Shown piece by piece: positions 1 through 5,997 of a stretch of DNA of 8,230 nt. The DNA lies in NCBI GenBank assembly GCA_021789395.1, contig JAJYJP010000038.1:1-8230 (forward strand), read 5' to 3'. A model generated the notes under the pieces. The model was not told where the DNA came from. It made no database searches and saw only the letters and a list, made by a program, of their open reading frames with translations. This DNA is from a bacterium. GTDB lineage: Bacteria > Patescibacteriota > Minisyncoccia > Moranbacterales > UBA2206. Each line of letters opens with the position of its first letter. The stretch's first letter is position 1. The position numbers were made by a program, and so were the translations under genes.

Positions 1-109
1 TTAAAAAACTATCCAGGTAATGGTTGTAGTTCTCGATAGTTTTTTGAGAGCGTCCCTTTTCAATTTCCAAATGTTCTAAAAATTGGATTTTGAGATCTTG
101 TAAGTTCAT
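1..109 (-). CDS. Tyrosine recombinase, XerC/XerD family (N-terminal fragment, cut by window edge)
   Basis: The minus strand from the ATG at 109 encodes 36 residues that run off the left edge. They begin MNLQDLKIQFLEHLEIEKG and continue with R-S-Q-K-T-I-E-N-Y-x-x-Y-L. This is the signature of the SAM-like core-binding domain at the N-terminus of Xer-type site-specific recombinases, where a 'FLxxLxxEKxxSxxTIxxYxxxL' pattern is typical. In the family this domain grips DNA, while the catalytic Arg/His/Tyr residues lie in the C-terminal half, which is not in the window. Xer enzymes resolve chromosome dimers; others act as integrases of mobile elements, and these cannot be told apart here. The gene is divergent from the LysM/CHAP gene. 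There is no Shine-Dalgarno upstream, and a possible -10 box sits so close to the ATG that the mRNA may be leaderless. The family call is firm; XerC versus XerD is not decidable. Confidence 0.8.
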   Translation of the reverse strand, partial: MNLQDLKIQFLEHLEIEKGRSQKTIENYNHYLDSFL

Positions 110-117
110 GCAAGTTT

Positions 118-123
118 ATAATA
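118..123 (-). promoter_or_regulatory. Possible extended -10 box for the Xer-family gene
   Basis: Read on the minus strand this is TGTTATTAT, an extended -10 arrangement (TG, one base, then TATTAT). Only 8 bases separate it from the recombinase ATG at 109, so transcription would start at or within one or two bases of the start codon, giving a leaderless mRNA. The -35 region 17 bases upstream (TGGCAA) matches the consensus poorly. This is a pattern match only. Confidence 0.3.
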
Positions 124-270
124 ACATTTTGCGACGTTTCTTGCCATGATTCTGCGTAGGCCAAGACGAACAATAGTTCAGGAAAATAAAAAGCTCAAAA
201 GCGCAGCGTTAATAAAATTTTAATTTCTTTAAAGCTTTATTTGAGCCAACAAATTTGATTTTTATGCAAT

Positions 271-297
271 TTTGACGAAACTTTGGTTTGACAAAAC
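271..297 (+). repeat. 16-base-period direct repeat over the -35 region
   Basis: TTTGACGAAAC (271-281) is repeated as TTTGACAAAAC (287-297) with one mismatch. The second copy contains the -35 hexamer of the promoter described next. This could be a regulator site or a duplicated -35 element; the sequence does not say which. Confidence 0.4.
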
Positions 298-316
298 GGA
301 GGGGCTGATATATATT
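288..316 (+). promoter_or_regulatory. Sigma-70-type promoter for the LysM/CHAP gene
   Basis: There is a perfect TTGACA at 288-293, a 17-base spacer, and TATATT at 311-316 (five of six consensus bases). The expected transcription start is near 323-325, leaving a leader of about 65 to 80 bases before the coding region. It is the best promoter match found in the window. The remainder of the 110-403 intergenic region shows no RNA gene or strong hairpin. Confidence 0.65.
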
Positions 317-389
317 TCCAAATGATAAAAATTAGGGTTTTCAGTTTGATGTGCAGGGGGAGGCAAGGCTCTAAAACTAAAACCAAAAT

Positions 390-395
390 GAAAGG
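390..395 (+). promoter_or_regulatory. Shine-Dalgarno-like GAAAGG ahead of a putative ATT start
   Basis: GAAAGG lies 8 bases before the ATT at 404, a normal ribosome-binding distance, and is the main sequence argument for initiation at that codon. It overlaps an ATG at 388-390 that opens only a three-codon frame (ATG AAA GGT TAA). Confidence 0.4.
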
Positions 396-403
396 TTAAC
401 ACC

Positions 404-1591
404 ATTAGTAAACTAATTGTTCAAACACGAAGTTTATTAGGACGTGCAAACCAGCGTAATATTAAAACCAAGGTTTATCGATTCCAGAGAACCGTATCTC
501 GGTTTATCAAAGAACGGCGCACGATAAAAGCCATTCATCTTTTCAGAGGCTATTCGGCGCTGGTTGTTGTTATATGCAGCGCTCTTCTGGTGTCGGCTAC
601 GAATTTTGCCGCCGGAAAGGAATCCAGTGGTTTTTTGTTCGGTTATTTCGGCGGCGGCGATGATTATAACAGTCCGATTGCCAATGATATGGCAGTGCAA
701 ACCCAGGAAAAGAAAAACGATCTGGCATTAGTGGAATTGGCGCAGGCCAGCACTGCTCCGGATCCCGACGCTTCCAATAGCGCAGGCAATACGAACTCCG
801 ACGCCCCGATAAATATGCAGGATCAAGCCTTAGTGGCCAGCACTAGTCCGGTCCGGAAAGATCCTGAGGAAGATGGCGGTGTGACTATTTATACGGTCAA
901 ATCGGGCGATACCATAAGTTCGATTGCGGCCAGCCATCACATTACGGTAAATACGATTTTGTGGGCCAATGCTTTGGACGATGCTAACTCTATAAAGCCG
1001 GGAGATAAGATATTCATTTTACCGACCGACGGTATTTCTTATACTGTCCAATCTGGTGATAATATTGATTATATCGCTCAAAAATTTAAAGCGGATAAGA
1101 ATAAAATAATTTCTTTTAATGACCTTCCGGCAACCGGAGAGTTGACCAAAGGAGAAACTATTATCATTCCGGGCGGTCAAGAAGAGGTGCCACAAACGAC
1201 AACTGCTACAACGGGAATCGCCGCTAGGCAATATACTCCTTTCGCAAGTACTCCAGGTAAGACGGTCAGTACGGCTGGAGCCGGCGAGGGTCATCAATTC
1301 CCGCGCGGGTATTGTACGTGGTGGGTGGCGCAAAACAGATATATTCCATGGTCAGGAAATGCCGGAACTTGGCTGTTCAATGCGAAGGCGATGGGTTATG
1401 CAACCGGACGAACGCCGCGTGTTGGATCAATCGTAGTTTTCGATGTGTACCCATATGGCCACGTGGCGATAGTTCGCAGCGTCAGCGGAAGCACTTTCCA
1501 AGTTTCCGAGATGAACTTTGTCGCATTCGATCATGTCGACTACAGAAATGTCAGCGCCCACGATCCGTCTATTATAGGATTTATATACTAA
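404..1591 (+). CDS. Membrane-anchored LysM-LysM-CHAP cell-wall peptidase (non-canonical start)
   Basis: Probable peptidoglycan hydrolase acting outside the membrane. Numbered from ATT 404 (395 residues), a basic segment of about 49 residues precedes a hydrophobic helix at about 50-66 (ALVVVICSALLV). A low-complexity linker follows, then LysM 1 at about 161-207 (YTVKSGDTISSIA), LysM 2 at about 211-256 (YTVQSGDNIDYIA), and a CHAP domain from about 299. In the CHAP domain Cys304 in GYCTWWVA, His353 in GHVAIV and Glu369 fit the Cys/His/acidic catalytic set. LysM binds glycan chains and CHAP cleaves peptide stems or cross-links. The first conventional start, GTG 590, falls inside the membrane helix and would delete the export signal, so it is unlikely to be the true start. 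The frame is open back to 392 without ATG, GTG or TTG. ATT 404 has a GAAAGG at good spacing; alternatively ATG 388 is the start and one base in the following A-run causes a frameshift. Function is well supported; the exact 5' end is uncertain. Confidence 0.85.
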   Translation: MSKLIVQTRSLLGRANQRNIKTKVYRFQRTVSRFIKERRTIKAIHLFRGYSALVVVICSALLVSATNFAAGKESSGFLFGYFGGGDDYNSPIANDMAVQTQEKKNDLALVELAQASTAPDPDASNSAGNTNSDAPINMQDQALVASTSPVRKDPEEDGGVTIYTVKSGDTISSIAASHHITVNTILWANALDDANSIKPGDKIFILPTDGISYTVQSGDNIDYIAQKFKADKNKIISFNDLPATGELTKGETIIIPGGQEEVPQTTTATTGIAARQYTPFASTPGKTVSTAGAGEGHQFPRGYCTWWVAQNRYIPWSGNAGTWLFNAKAMGYATGRTPRVGSIVVFDVYPYGHVAIVRSVSGSTFQVSEMNFVAFDHVDYRNVSAHDPSIIGFIY

Positions 1592-1621
1592 GATAAAACC
1601 ACCGTTAAAGGTGGTTTTATC
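1592..1621. terminator. Bidirectional intrinsic terminator between convergent genes
   Basis: A perfect 12-bp inverted repeat (GATAAAACCACC, six-base loop GTTAAA, GGTGGTTTTATC) has a GC-containing upper stem and an A/T tract on each outer side, so on either strand the hairpin ends in a U-rich run. It begins right after the LysM/CHAP stop codon, and its last base is also the last base of the helicase stop codon. It can therefore end transcription from both sides. Confidence 0.85.
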
Positions 1622-3795
1622 TAAATTTTCTTAAGCGGTGCGATTGAAGCGGAAAGTTTTTTAAGACCGGATGTTTTGAAGGCAATAGTGAGGATGTCTC
1701 CCTGGGATCCGACAATCAAACCGTCTCCGAAAATTTCATGACGTACATGATCACCGTCTTTGAAAATGTTTTTCTTTTTAACCCCATTCTCCTTTTCTGA
1801 GAGAGGGCGATTGAAGGTCGGGAGAGAGGCAGAAAGATTTTCGTGGTTCTCGACCAAATGTTCCGGAATGTCATCTAGAAATCTTGACGGCGCATTGATC
1901 TGGGTCGAGCCGAAAATATTTCTTTCATTCGTGTAGATCAGGTAAACTTTTTCTCTGGCACGGGTAATTCCGACGTACATCAGGCGCCGTTCTTCTTCCA
2001 TCTCATTGGAATTAAGCATGCTTCTTGAATGCGGCATTATACCCTCTTCCAGGCCGGCGATGAAGACGACTCTAAATTCCAGACCTTTGGCGCTATGCAG
2101 AGTCATGAGGTGAACCGCTTCGACTGCTTGGTTGATGTTATCAGTATCGGCAATGAGTGCTACTTCTTCCAAAAATAAACGAAGACCCTCTTCTCCTTCG
2201 TACTCATCATATTTTTTGGCAACCGTCAGGAGTTCGCGGACATTTTCGTAGCGCGCCTCGCCCTCTTCCGTGCCGTCCAAAAGATATTTTTCATAACCGC
2301 TTTCCGCAATGACTTTTTCCATCAGCTCCGTCACGGTTTTCTTCTTGCTCAGATCGCTCATTCGGACGATGAAATCGCAAAATTTGGTTATTGAGTCTAA
2401 TTTTGAACCATTGATTTTGAATTTTGAATCGATTTTTAAATTAGAAAATTCGAAATTCGATCCGCTCGTTATCAAATCCGTATCATTGAGTTTGCTTATT
2501 CTTATCCATTCTTGCAAAGTTTTTTCCCCGATGCCTCTGCGAGGTTCATTTATTATTCTTTCCAATGATAGTTCATCGCCGTGGTTCTGAATTAAGCGGA
2601 GATAAGCGATAATATCTTTAATTTCTTTGCGTTGGTAGAATTTTACGCCGCCGATGATCCGGTACGGGATGGAGTTTTGGAGCATGGCTTCTTCGATTGT
2701 CCGAGATTGGGCGTTGGTTCGGTAGAGTATGACGAAGTCGCTCAATTTCGCTCCGGTTTCTTTTTGGTAGCGTAAGATTTCGTCGGCAATAAATTCCGCT
2801 TCTTTCCGTTCGTCCCGCGCTTCACAGGTTGCGATCAGGTGGCCGCCTTTGTTTTCCGTCCATATTTTCTTATCTTTCCGATTAACGTTTTTGGAGATGA
2901 CTCCGTAAGCCGCGTCCAGGATGTTTTGGGTGGAGCGGTAATTCTGTTCCAATTTGATGACTACGGCATTGGGATAATCTTTTTCAAAATCCAGAATGTT
3001 TTGGATATTGGCGCCCCGCCAGCTGTAAATCCCTTGCCAATCGTCACCCACGACGCAAATGTTGCCGAATTTTTGAGCGAGCAATTTGATAAGATTATAC
3101 TGTGCGTGGTTGGTGTCTTGGTATTCGTCCACCATGATATAGCGGAAAAGAGTTTGATATTTTTCCAATATCATGGGAAAATCTTTGAAAATTTTTACGG
3201 TGAGCATCAGGATGTCGTCGAAGTCGAGTGCATCCTGTTCTTTCAATTTTTTCTGGTAGGCGGTATAAATCTTCGCGATCATTTCTTCGTAGTAGCTGCC
3301 GGCATTGGCGGCGAATGTTTGCATGTCGATTAATTCGTTTTTGGCCTTGGAAACGGCGCCCAAAACGGCGGACGGCTTGAATTGGTCCGGACTTACCCCC
3401 AGCTCTTTCATGGTTTTCTTCATGAGCGCTTCCTGGTCTTGGGCGTCCATAATGACAAAATTCTTTTTGTAGCCGATTTTGTCGATTTCGAAGCGTAAAA
3501 TTTTTACGCAGACCGAATGAAAAGTTCCGATGGTCGGCAAATCAGAATTGGTCAAGAGCCGGCCGATACGTTCTTTCATCTCCTGGGCGGCTTTGTTCGT
3601 AAAGGTTACCGCCAGAATGTTGCGAGGATTAACGCGTTCTTCTTTGATCAGATAAGCTACTCGGTGAGTGAGAGCCTTGGTTTTTCCCGATCCGGCGCCG
3701 GCGATGACTAAAACCGGACCGCTAGTCGTTTCGACGGCCTGGCGCTGGGATGGATTCAGATTTTCCAAAATATTTTCCATATGTGACTTAGTCAT
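1621..3795 (-). CDS. uvrD: UvrD/PcrA-type superfamily 1A DNA helicase
   Basis: An ATP-driven 3'-5' helicase of 724 residues, about the usual PcrA length, with roles known for the family in nucleotide excision repair, replication restart and removal of proteins from DNA. All motifs are visible: Q motif LNPSQRQAV (13-21), Walker A AGAGSGKT (32-39), Ia AVTFTNKAA (62-70), Ib TIGTFHS (88-94), Walker B DEYQDTN (223-229), motif III GDDWQGIYSWRGA (250-262), IV QNYRST (284-289), V LMTLHSAKGLEF (563-574) and VI LMYVGITRAREKVYL (605-619). The C-terminus (about 679-723, GDHVRHEIFGDGLIV) resembles the PcrA/UvrD Tudor-like domain that contacts RNA polymerase. Motif III has Trp where the more common form has Asp (GDDDQ). 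Residues about 440-470 are an unusual Asn/Ser/Lys/Phe-rich stretch encoded by AT-rich repetitive DNA. ATG 3795 is the only start before an in-frame stop; MENIL (residue 6) is an alternative. The gene is monocistronic and converges on the LysM/CHAP gene. Confidence 0.95.
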   Translation of the reverse strand: MTKSHMENILENLNPSQRQAVETTSGPVLVIAGAGSGKTKALTHRVAYLIKEERVNPRNILAVTFTNKAAQEMKERIGRLLTNSDLPTIGTFHSVCVKILRFEIDKIGYKKNFVIMDAQDQEALMKKTMKELGVSPDQFKPSAVLGAVSKAKNELIDMQTFAANAGSYYEEMIAKIYTAYQKKLKEQDALDFDDILMLTVKIFKDFPMILEKYQTLFRYIMVDEYQDTNHAQYNLIKLLAQKFGNICVVGDDWQGIYSWRGANIQNILDFEKDYPNAVVIKLEQNYRSTQNILDAAYGVISKNVNRKDKKIWTENKGGHLIATCEARDERKEAEFIADEILRYQKETGAKLSDFVILYRTNAQSRTIEEAMLQNSIPYRIIGGVKFYQRKEIKDIIAYLRLIQNHGDELSLERIINEPRRGIGEKTLQEWIRISKLNDTDLITSGSNFEFSNLKIDSKFKINGSKLDSITKFCDFIVRMSDLSKKKTVTELMEKVIAESGYEKYLLDGTEEGEARYENVRELLTVAKKYDEYEGEEGLRLFLEEVALIADTDNINQAVEAVHLMTLHSAKGLEFRVVFIAGLEEGIMPHSRSMLNSNEMEEERRLMYVGITRAREKVYLIYTNERNIFGSTQINAPSRFLDDIPEHLVENHENLSASLPTFNRPLSEKENGVKKKNIFKDGDHVRHEIFGDGLIVGSQGDILTIAFKTSGLKKLSASIAPLKKI
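2401..2460. repeat. AT-rich simple-sequence segment inside the helicase gene
   Basis: A roughly 60-base stretch is built from variants of TTTTGAA/ATTCGAA, for example TTGATTTTGAATTTTGAATC. The 15-base word TTGATTTTGAATTTT at 2411-2425 recurs exactly at 3854-3868, upstream of the helicase gene. It encodes part of the atypical segment in the helicase 2B region and keeps the frame. It looks like low-complexity repeat expansion or insertion; its origin is inferred. Confidence 0.5.
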
Positions 3796-3828
3796 TTTAA
3801 CATATTTGTCATTTCATCACACCTTTCC
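3792..3828 (-). promoter_or_regulatory. Possible leader peptide and coupled start of the helicase gene
   Basis: On the minus strand GGAAAGG (3828-3822) is 9 bases upstream of an ATG at 3812. That ATG opens a six-codon frame, MTNMLK, whose TGA stop overlaps the helicase start as ATGA (3795-3792). The helicase ATG itself has no Shine-Dalgarno at normal distance: GGAAAGG is 26 bases away. Termination-reinitiation coupling would explain the arrangement. The peptide is very short, so chance is possible. Confidence 0.3.
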
Positions 3829-3850
3829 GAGGGTTGTGATTAACTTTGCA

Positions 3851-3879
3851 TTGTTGATTTTGAATTTTCATTGTAAAAT
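3851..3879 (+). promoter_or_regulatory. Candidate promoter for the methyltransferase-pilin operon
   Basis: TTGTTG at 3851-3856, a 17-base spacer, and TAAAAT at 3874-3879 (five of six -10 consensus bases). The expected start near 3886 would leave a leader of about 45 bases before ATG 3932. The -35 match is weak. It is the only reasonable promoter seen for the plus-strand genes to the right; the gaps between those genes show none. Confidence 0.35.
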
Positions 3880-3931
3880 ATCATCAGATCATTCTTGGCG
3901 GTTTCAGTAATTTATTTCTAAAAATAAAAAA

Positions 3932-4504
3932 ATGTCACAGACGCTTTTAAATTCTCTCCAGACGGAATATCGGGCCAGTTTTCTTAATCCGCAGGAAATA
4001 ATTTCAAAGCTGGGAATGGAACAAGGGATTGCGGTTGCTGATTTCGGGTGCGGTGCAGGATACTTTTCTTTGACGGCGGCCAAAAGAATCGGTGAGGACG
4101 GACGCGTTTATTCTTTCGACATATTGCCGCAAAAACTCGAGTCGGTCGAAAGCCAAGCCAAATCCGCCGGACTTACCAACATCATCACAAAACGGGCCAA
4201 TCTGGAAAATAAGAACGGATCGGGATTGGATCCGGAAAGTGTCGATTGGGTAATAATGAAAGATATGCTGTTTCAGAATAAAGAAAAAGACGGAATCTTG
4301 GTCGAGGCGGAACGTGTTTTGAAGTCGGGAGGAAGAGTTTTGGCGATAGAATGGAACATGGAAGACCTATCAATCGGACCGGCCAAGAGCTTGCGCATCT
4401 ATAAAGAGGTTTTGATCGAATTGGCCGGGCGAGTCGGCCTAAAATTGGATAAAGAAATTAAAGTTGGCGATTTTCATTACGGACTAGTATTTGTAAAAGC
4501 ATAA
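3932..4504 (+). CDS. Class I SAM-dependent methyltransferase, substrate unknown
   Basis: A 190-residue single-domain enzyme with the Rossmann-like methyltransferase fold. Visible motifs are motif I VADFGCGAGYFS (35-46), which binds S-adenosylmethionine, Asp63 at the end of strand 2 (VYSFDI, expected to hold the ribose hydroxyls), motif II VDWVIMKDML (104-113) and motif III LKSGGRVLAIEW (130-141). The organisation resembles small cytosolic UbiE/Methyltransf_11-like enzymes that act on small molecules. No substrate-recognition domain is present, so no substrate can be named. There is no signal peptide. The start is ATG 3932; the preceding 20 bases are A-rich without a Shine-Dalgarno. It is the first gene of the rightward cluster, 35 bases before the lipoprotein gene. 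Co-transcription is likely, but a functional link to the exported proteins downstream is not evident. Confidence 0.88.
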   Translation: MSQTLLNSLQTEYRASFLNPQEIISKLGMEQGIAVADFGCGAGYFSLTAAKRIGEDGRVYSFDILPQKLESVESQAKSAGLTNIITKRANLENKNGSGLDPESVDWVIMKDMLFQNKEKDGILVEAERVLKSGGRVLAIEWNMEDLSIGPAKSLRIYKEVLIELAGRVGLKLDKEIKVGDFHYGLVFVKA

Positions 4505-4539
4505 CACGCTGCCTAATTACCGAAACTTCGCATTTTCAA

Positions 4540-5976
4540 ATGAAAACAAATAAAAAAACAATCATTTTTGCCTTCTTGCTCGTAACAACACTCGTAATTT
4601 CCGGGTGCGGTTTTAAGCCGGCTCCGCCGCCGCGGTATAATGTGACTTTGGAAATCTGGGGACCTTTTGATGACAGCACTACTTTTACCGATATTTTTAA
4701 CAATTTCAGAAAGATAGATCCGAATGTGACGCAGATCGTTTATAAAAAAATGTCGCAAGACACGTATGAAAAAGATTTGCTAAATGCTCTGGCTTCAGGA
4801 GAGGGGCCGGATATTTTTCTGATCAACAATACCTGGCTGCCTTCTTTTAAAGACAAACTTGATCCGGCGCCGGCCCAAATTTTGCCGGAGCAGACATTTA
4901 AAAATAATTTTGTGGATGTGGCCGCCGATGATTTTGATAGTAACGGTCAGATTTATGCCGTACCTTTGACCGTTGATTCTCTAGCGCTTTACTACAATAA
5001 AGATCTTTTCAATGCGGCCGGCATCACTGCTCCGCCGACCGATTGGACAACCTTCATGAAAGACGCGCAGCTTTTGACCAAATTTGATTCATCTGGGCAG
5101 ATTATCCAATCGGGCGCGGCAATGGGAACGGCGGACAATATAAACAGGGCTTCCGATATCCTGAACTTATTGATGTTGCAAAACGGTACCCAAATGCCAA
5201 GCGCTGCCAATCCGCGAGCGGCTTTTGATCAGATAGAAACTAATGGTAACAATAGTTTTTTTCCGGCTGGCAATGCTTTGGATTTTTATACCAGTTTTGC
5301 GAATAGCAGCGATTCCAATTATTCTTGGAATTCTGACATGCATTATTCGCTTGACGCTTTCGCCGCGGGAAATTTGGCGATGATGCTGAATTATTCCTGG
5401 AACATTCCAACCATCGAAGCCGAATCGCCCAAGCTCAACTTCGATGTGGCGCCGGTGCCGCAACTTTCAACCACGCAGCCGGTGAATTTTGCCAATTACT
5501 GGGGTTATGCGGTGGCAAAAAATAAAGTAATACCCACACCCACCTCGAGCGCGCCGAAAGGTGCTTTGCCTGAAAATGACAATGTTCGCGTCCAAGAAGC
5601 TTGGAAATTTTTGACTTATCTTACGACGCAACCGGTTCAAAACTCGGCGGCAAGCGCGGCGTCTTCTAATCCTACAAGCATCACCGGATCGCAACCGCAA
5701 AATTCCCAGGCAACTTTTGATCCGGCTTGGGATTATTTACAGGAGACCGATCAACCGGCTGCTCGGAAAGACTTGATTGAAAAGCAGAAAGATGAGCCGA
5801 TGATCGGGGTGTTTGCCGAACAGAATCTAATCGACAAAAGTTGGTATGAAATCGACCCGGACGACACCGAAACAGTTTTTCTTAATATGATTGATGAAAT
5901 TAACAAAGGGCAAGCCACCACGACGGACGCGATCAAAGCGGCAGTGGCAAAAATAAATCAATTGACAGGTAACTAG
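4540..5976 (+). CDS. Extracellular solute-binding lipoprotein (ABC-type SBP family 1-like)
   Basis: A 478-residue exported protein. A lipoprotein signal peptide (hydrophobic residues 8-20, lipobox I-S-G-C with Cys23) predicts a lipid-anchored mature protein on the outer face of the membrane. The body matches family 1 sugar-type binding proteins: LEIWGPFDD (37-45), the GEGPDIFLINN strand (88-97), GQIYAVPLTVDSLALYYNKD (136-155) and the helix-rich AFAAGNLAMMLNYSWNI (273-289) are all characteristic. Residues about 365-392 form a Ser/Ala/Asn/Gln-rich insertion before the C-terminal helices, longer than usual. Proteins of this class normally deliver ligand to an ABC permease, but no permease or ATPase gene lies in the window, so uptake is only assumed. 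The gene sits 21 bases upstream of a pilin-like gene. The start ATG 4540 has no Shine-Dalgarno but directly precedes a typical signal peptide. Confidence 0.9.
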   Translation: MKTNKKTIIFAFLLVTTLVISGCGFKPAPPPRYNVTLEIWGPFDDSTTFTDIFNNFRKIDPNVTQIVYKKMSQDTYEKDLLNALASGEGPDIFLINNTWLPSFKDKLDPAPAQILPEQTFKNNFVDVAADDFDSNGQIYAVPLTVDSLALYYNKDLFNAAGITAPPTDWTTFMKDAQLLTKFDSSGQIIQSGAAMGTADNINRASDILNLLMLQNGTQMPSAANPRAAFDQIETNGNNSFFPAGNALDFYTSFANSSDSNYSWNSDMHYSLDAFAAGNLAMMLNYSWNIPTIEAESPKLNFDVAPVPQLSTTQPVNFANYWGYAVAKNKVIPTPTSSAPKGALPENDNVRVQEAWKFLTYLTTQPVQNSAASAASSNPTSITGSQPQNSQATFDPAWDYLQETDQPAARKDLIEKQKDEPMIGVFAEQNLIDKSWYEIDPDDTETVFLNMIDEINKGQATTTDAIKAAVAKINQLTGN

Positions 5977-5997
5977 TAGGCAGTTATTTATAAAAAA

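Noticed and set aside
193..246. Inverted repeat GCTCAAA / TTTGAGC in the divergent intergenic region
   Set aside because: Seven base pairs with a 40-base loop in AT-rich sequence is too weak to call a terminator or RNA element.
349..399. Short open frame of 16 codons upstream of the LysM/CHAP gene (ATG 349 to TAA 399)
   Set aside because: It has no convincing ribosome-binding site or recognisable protein, and lies in a purine-rich leader where chance frames are likely. It is mentioned only because its end overlaps the start-site question.
2839..3333. 164-codon open frame on the plus strand inside the helicase gene
   Set aside because: It is antisense to the conserved helicase motifs, has no recognisable protein features, and is explained by the codon bias of the real gene.
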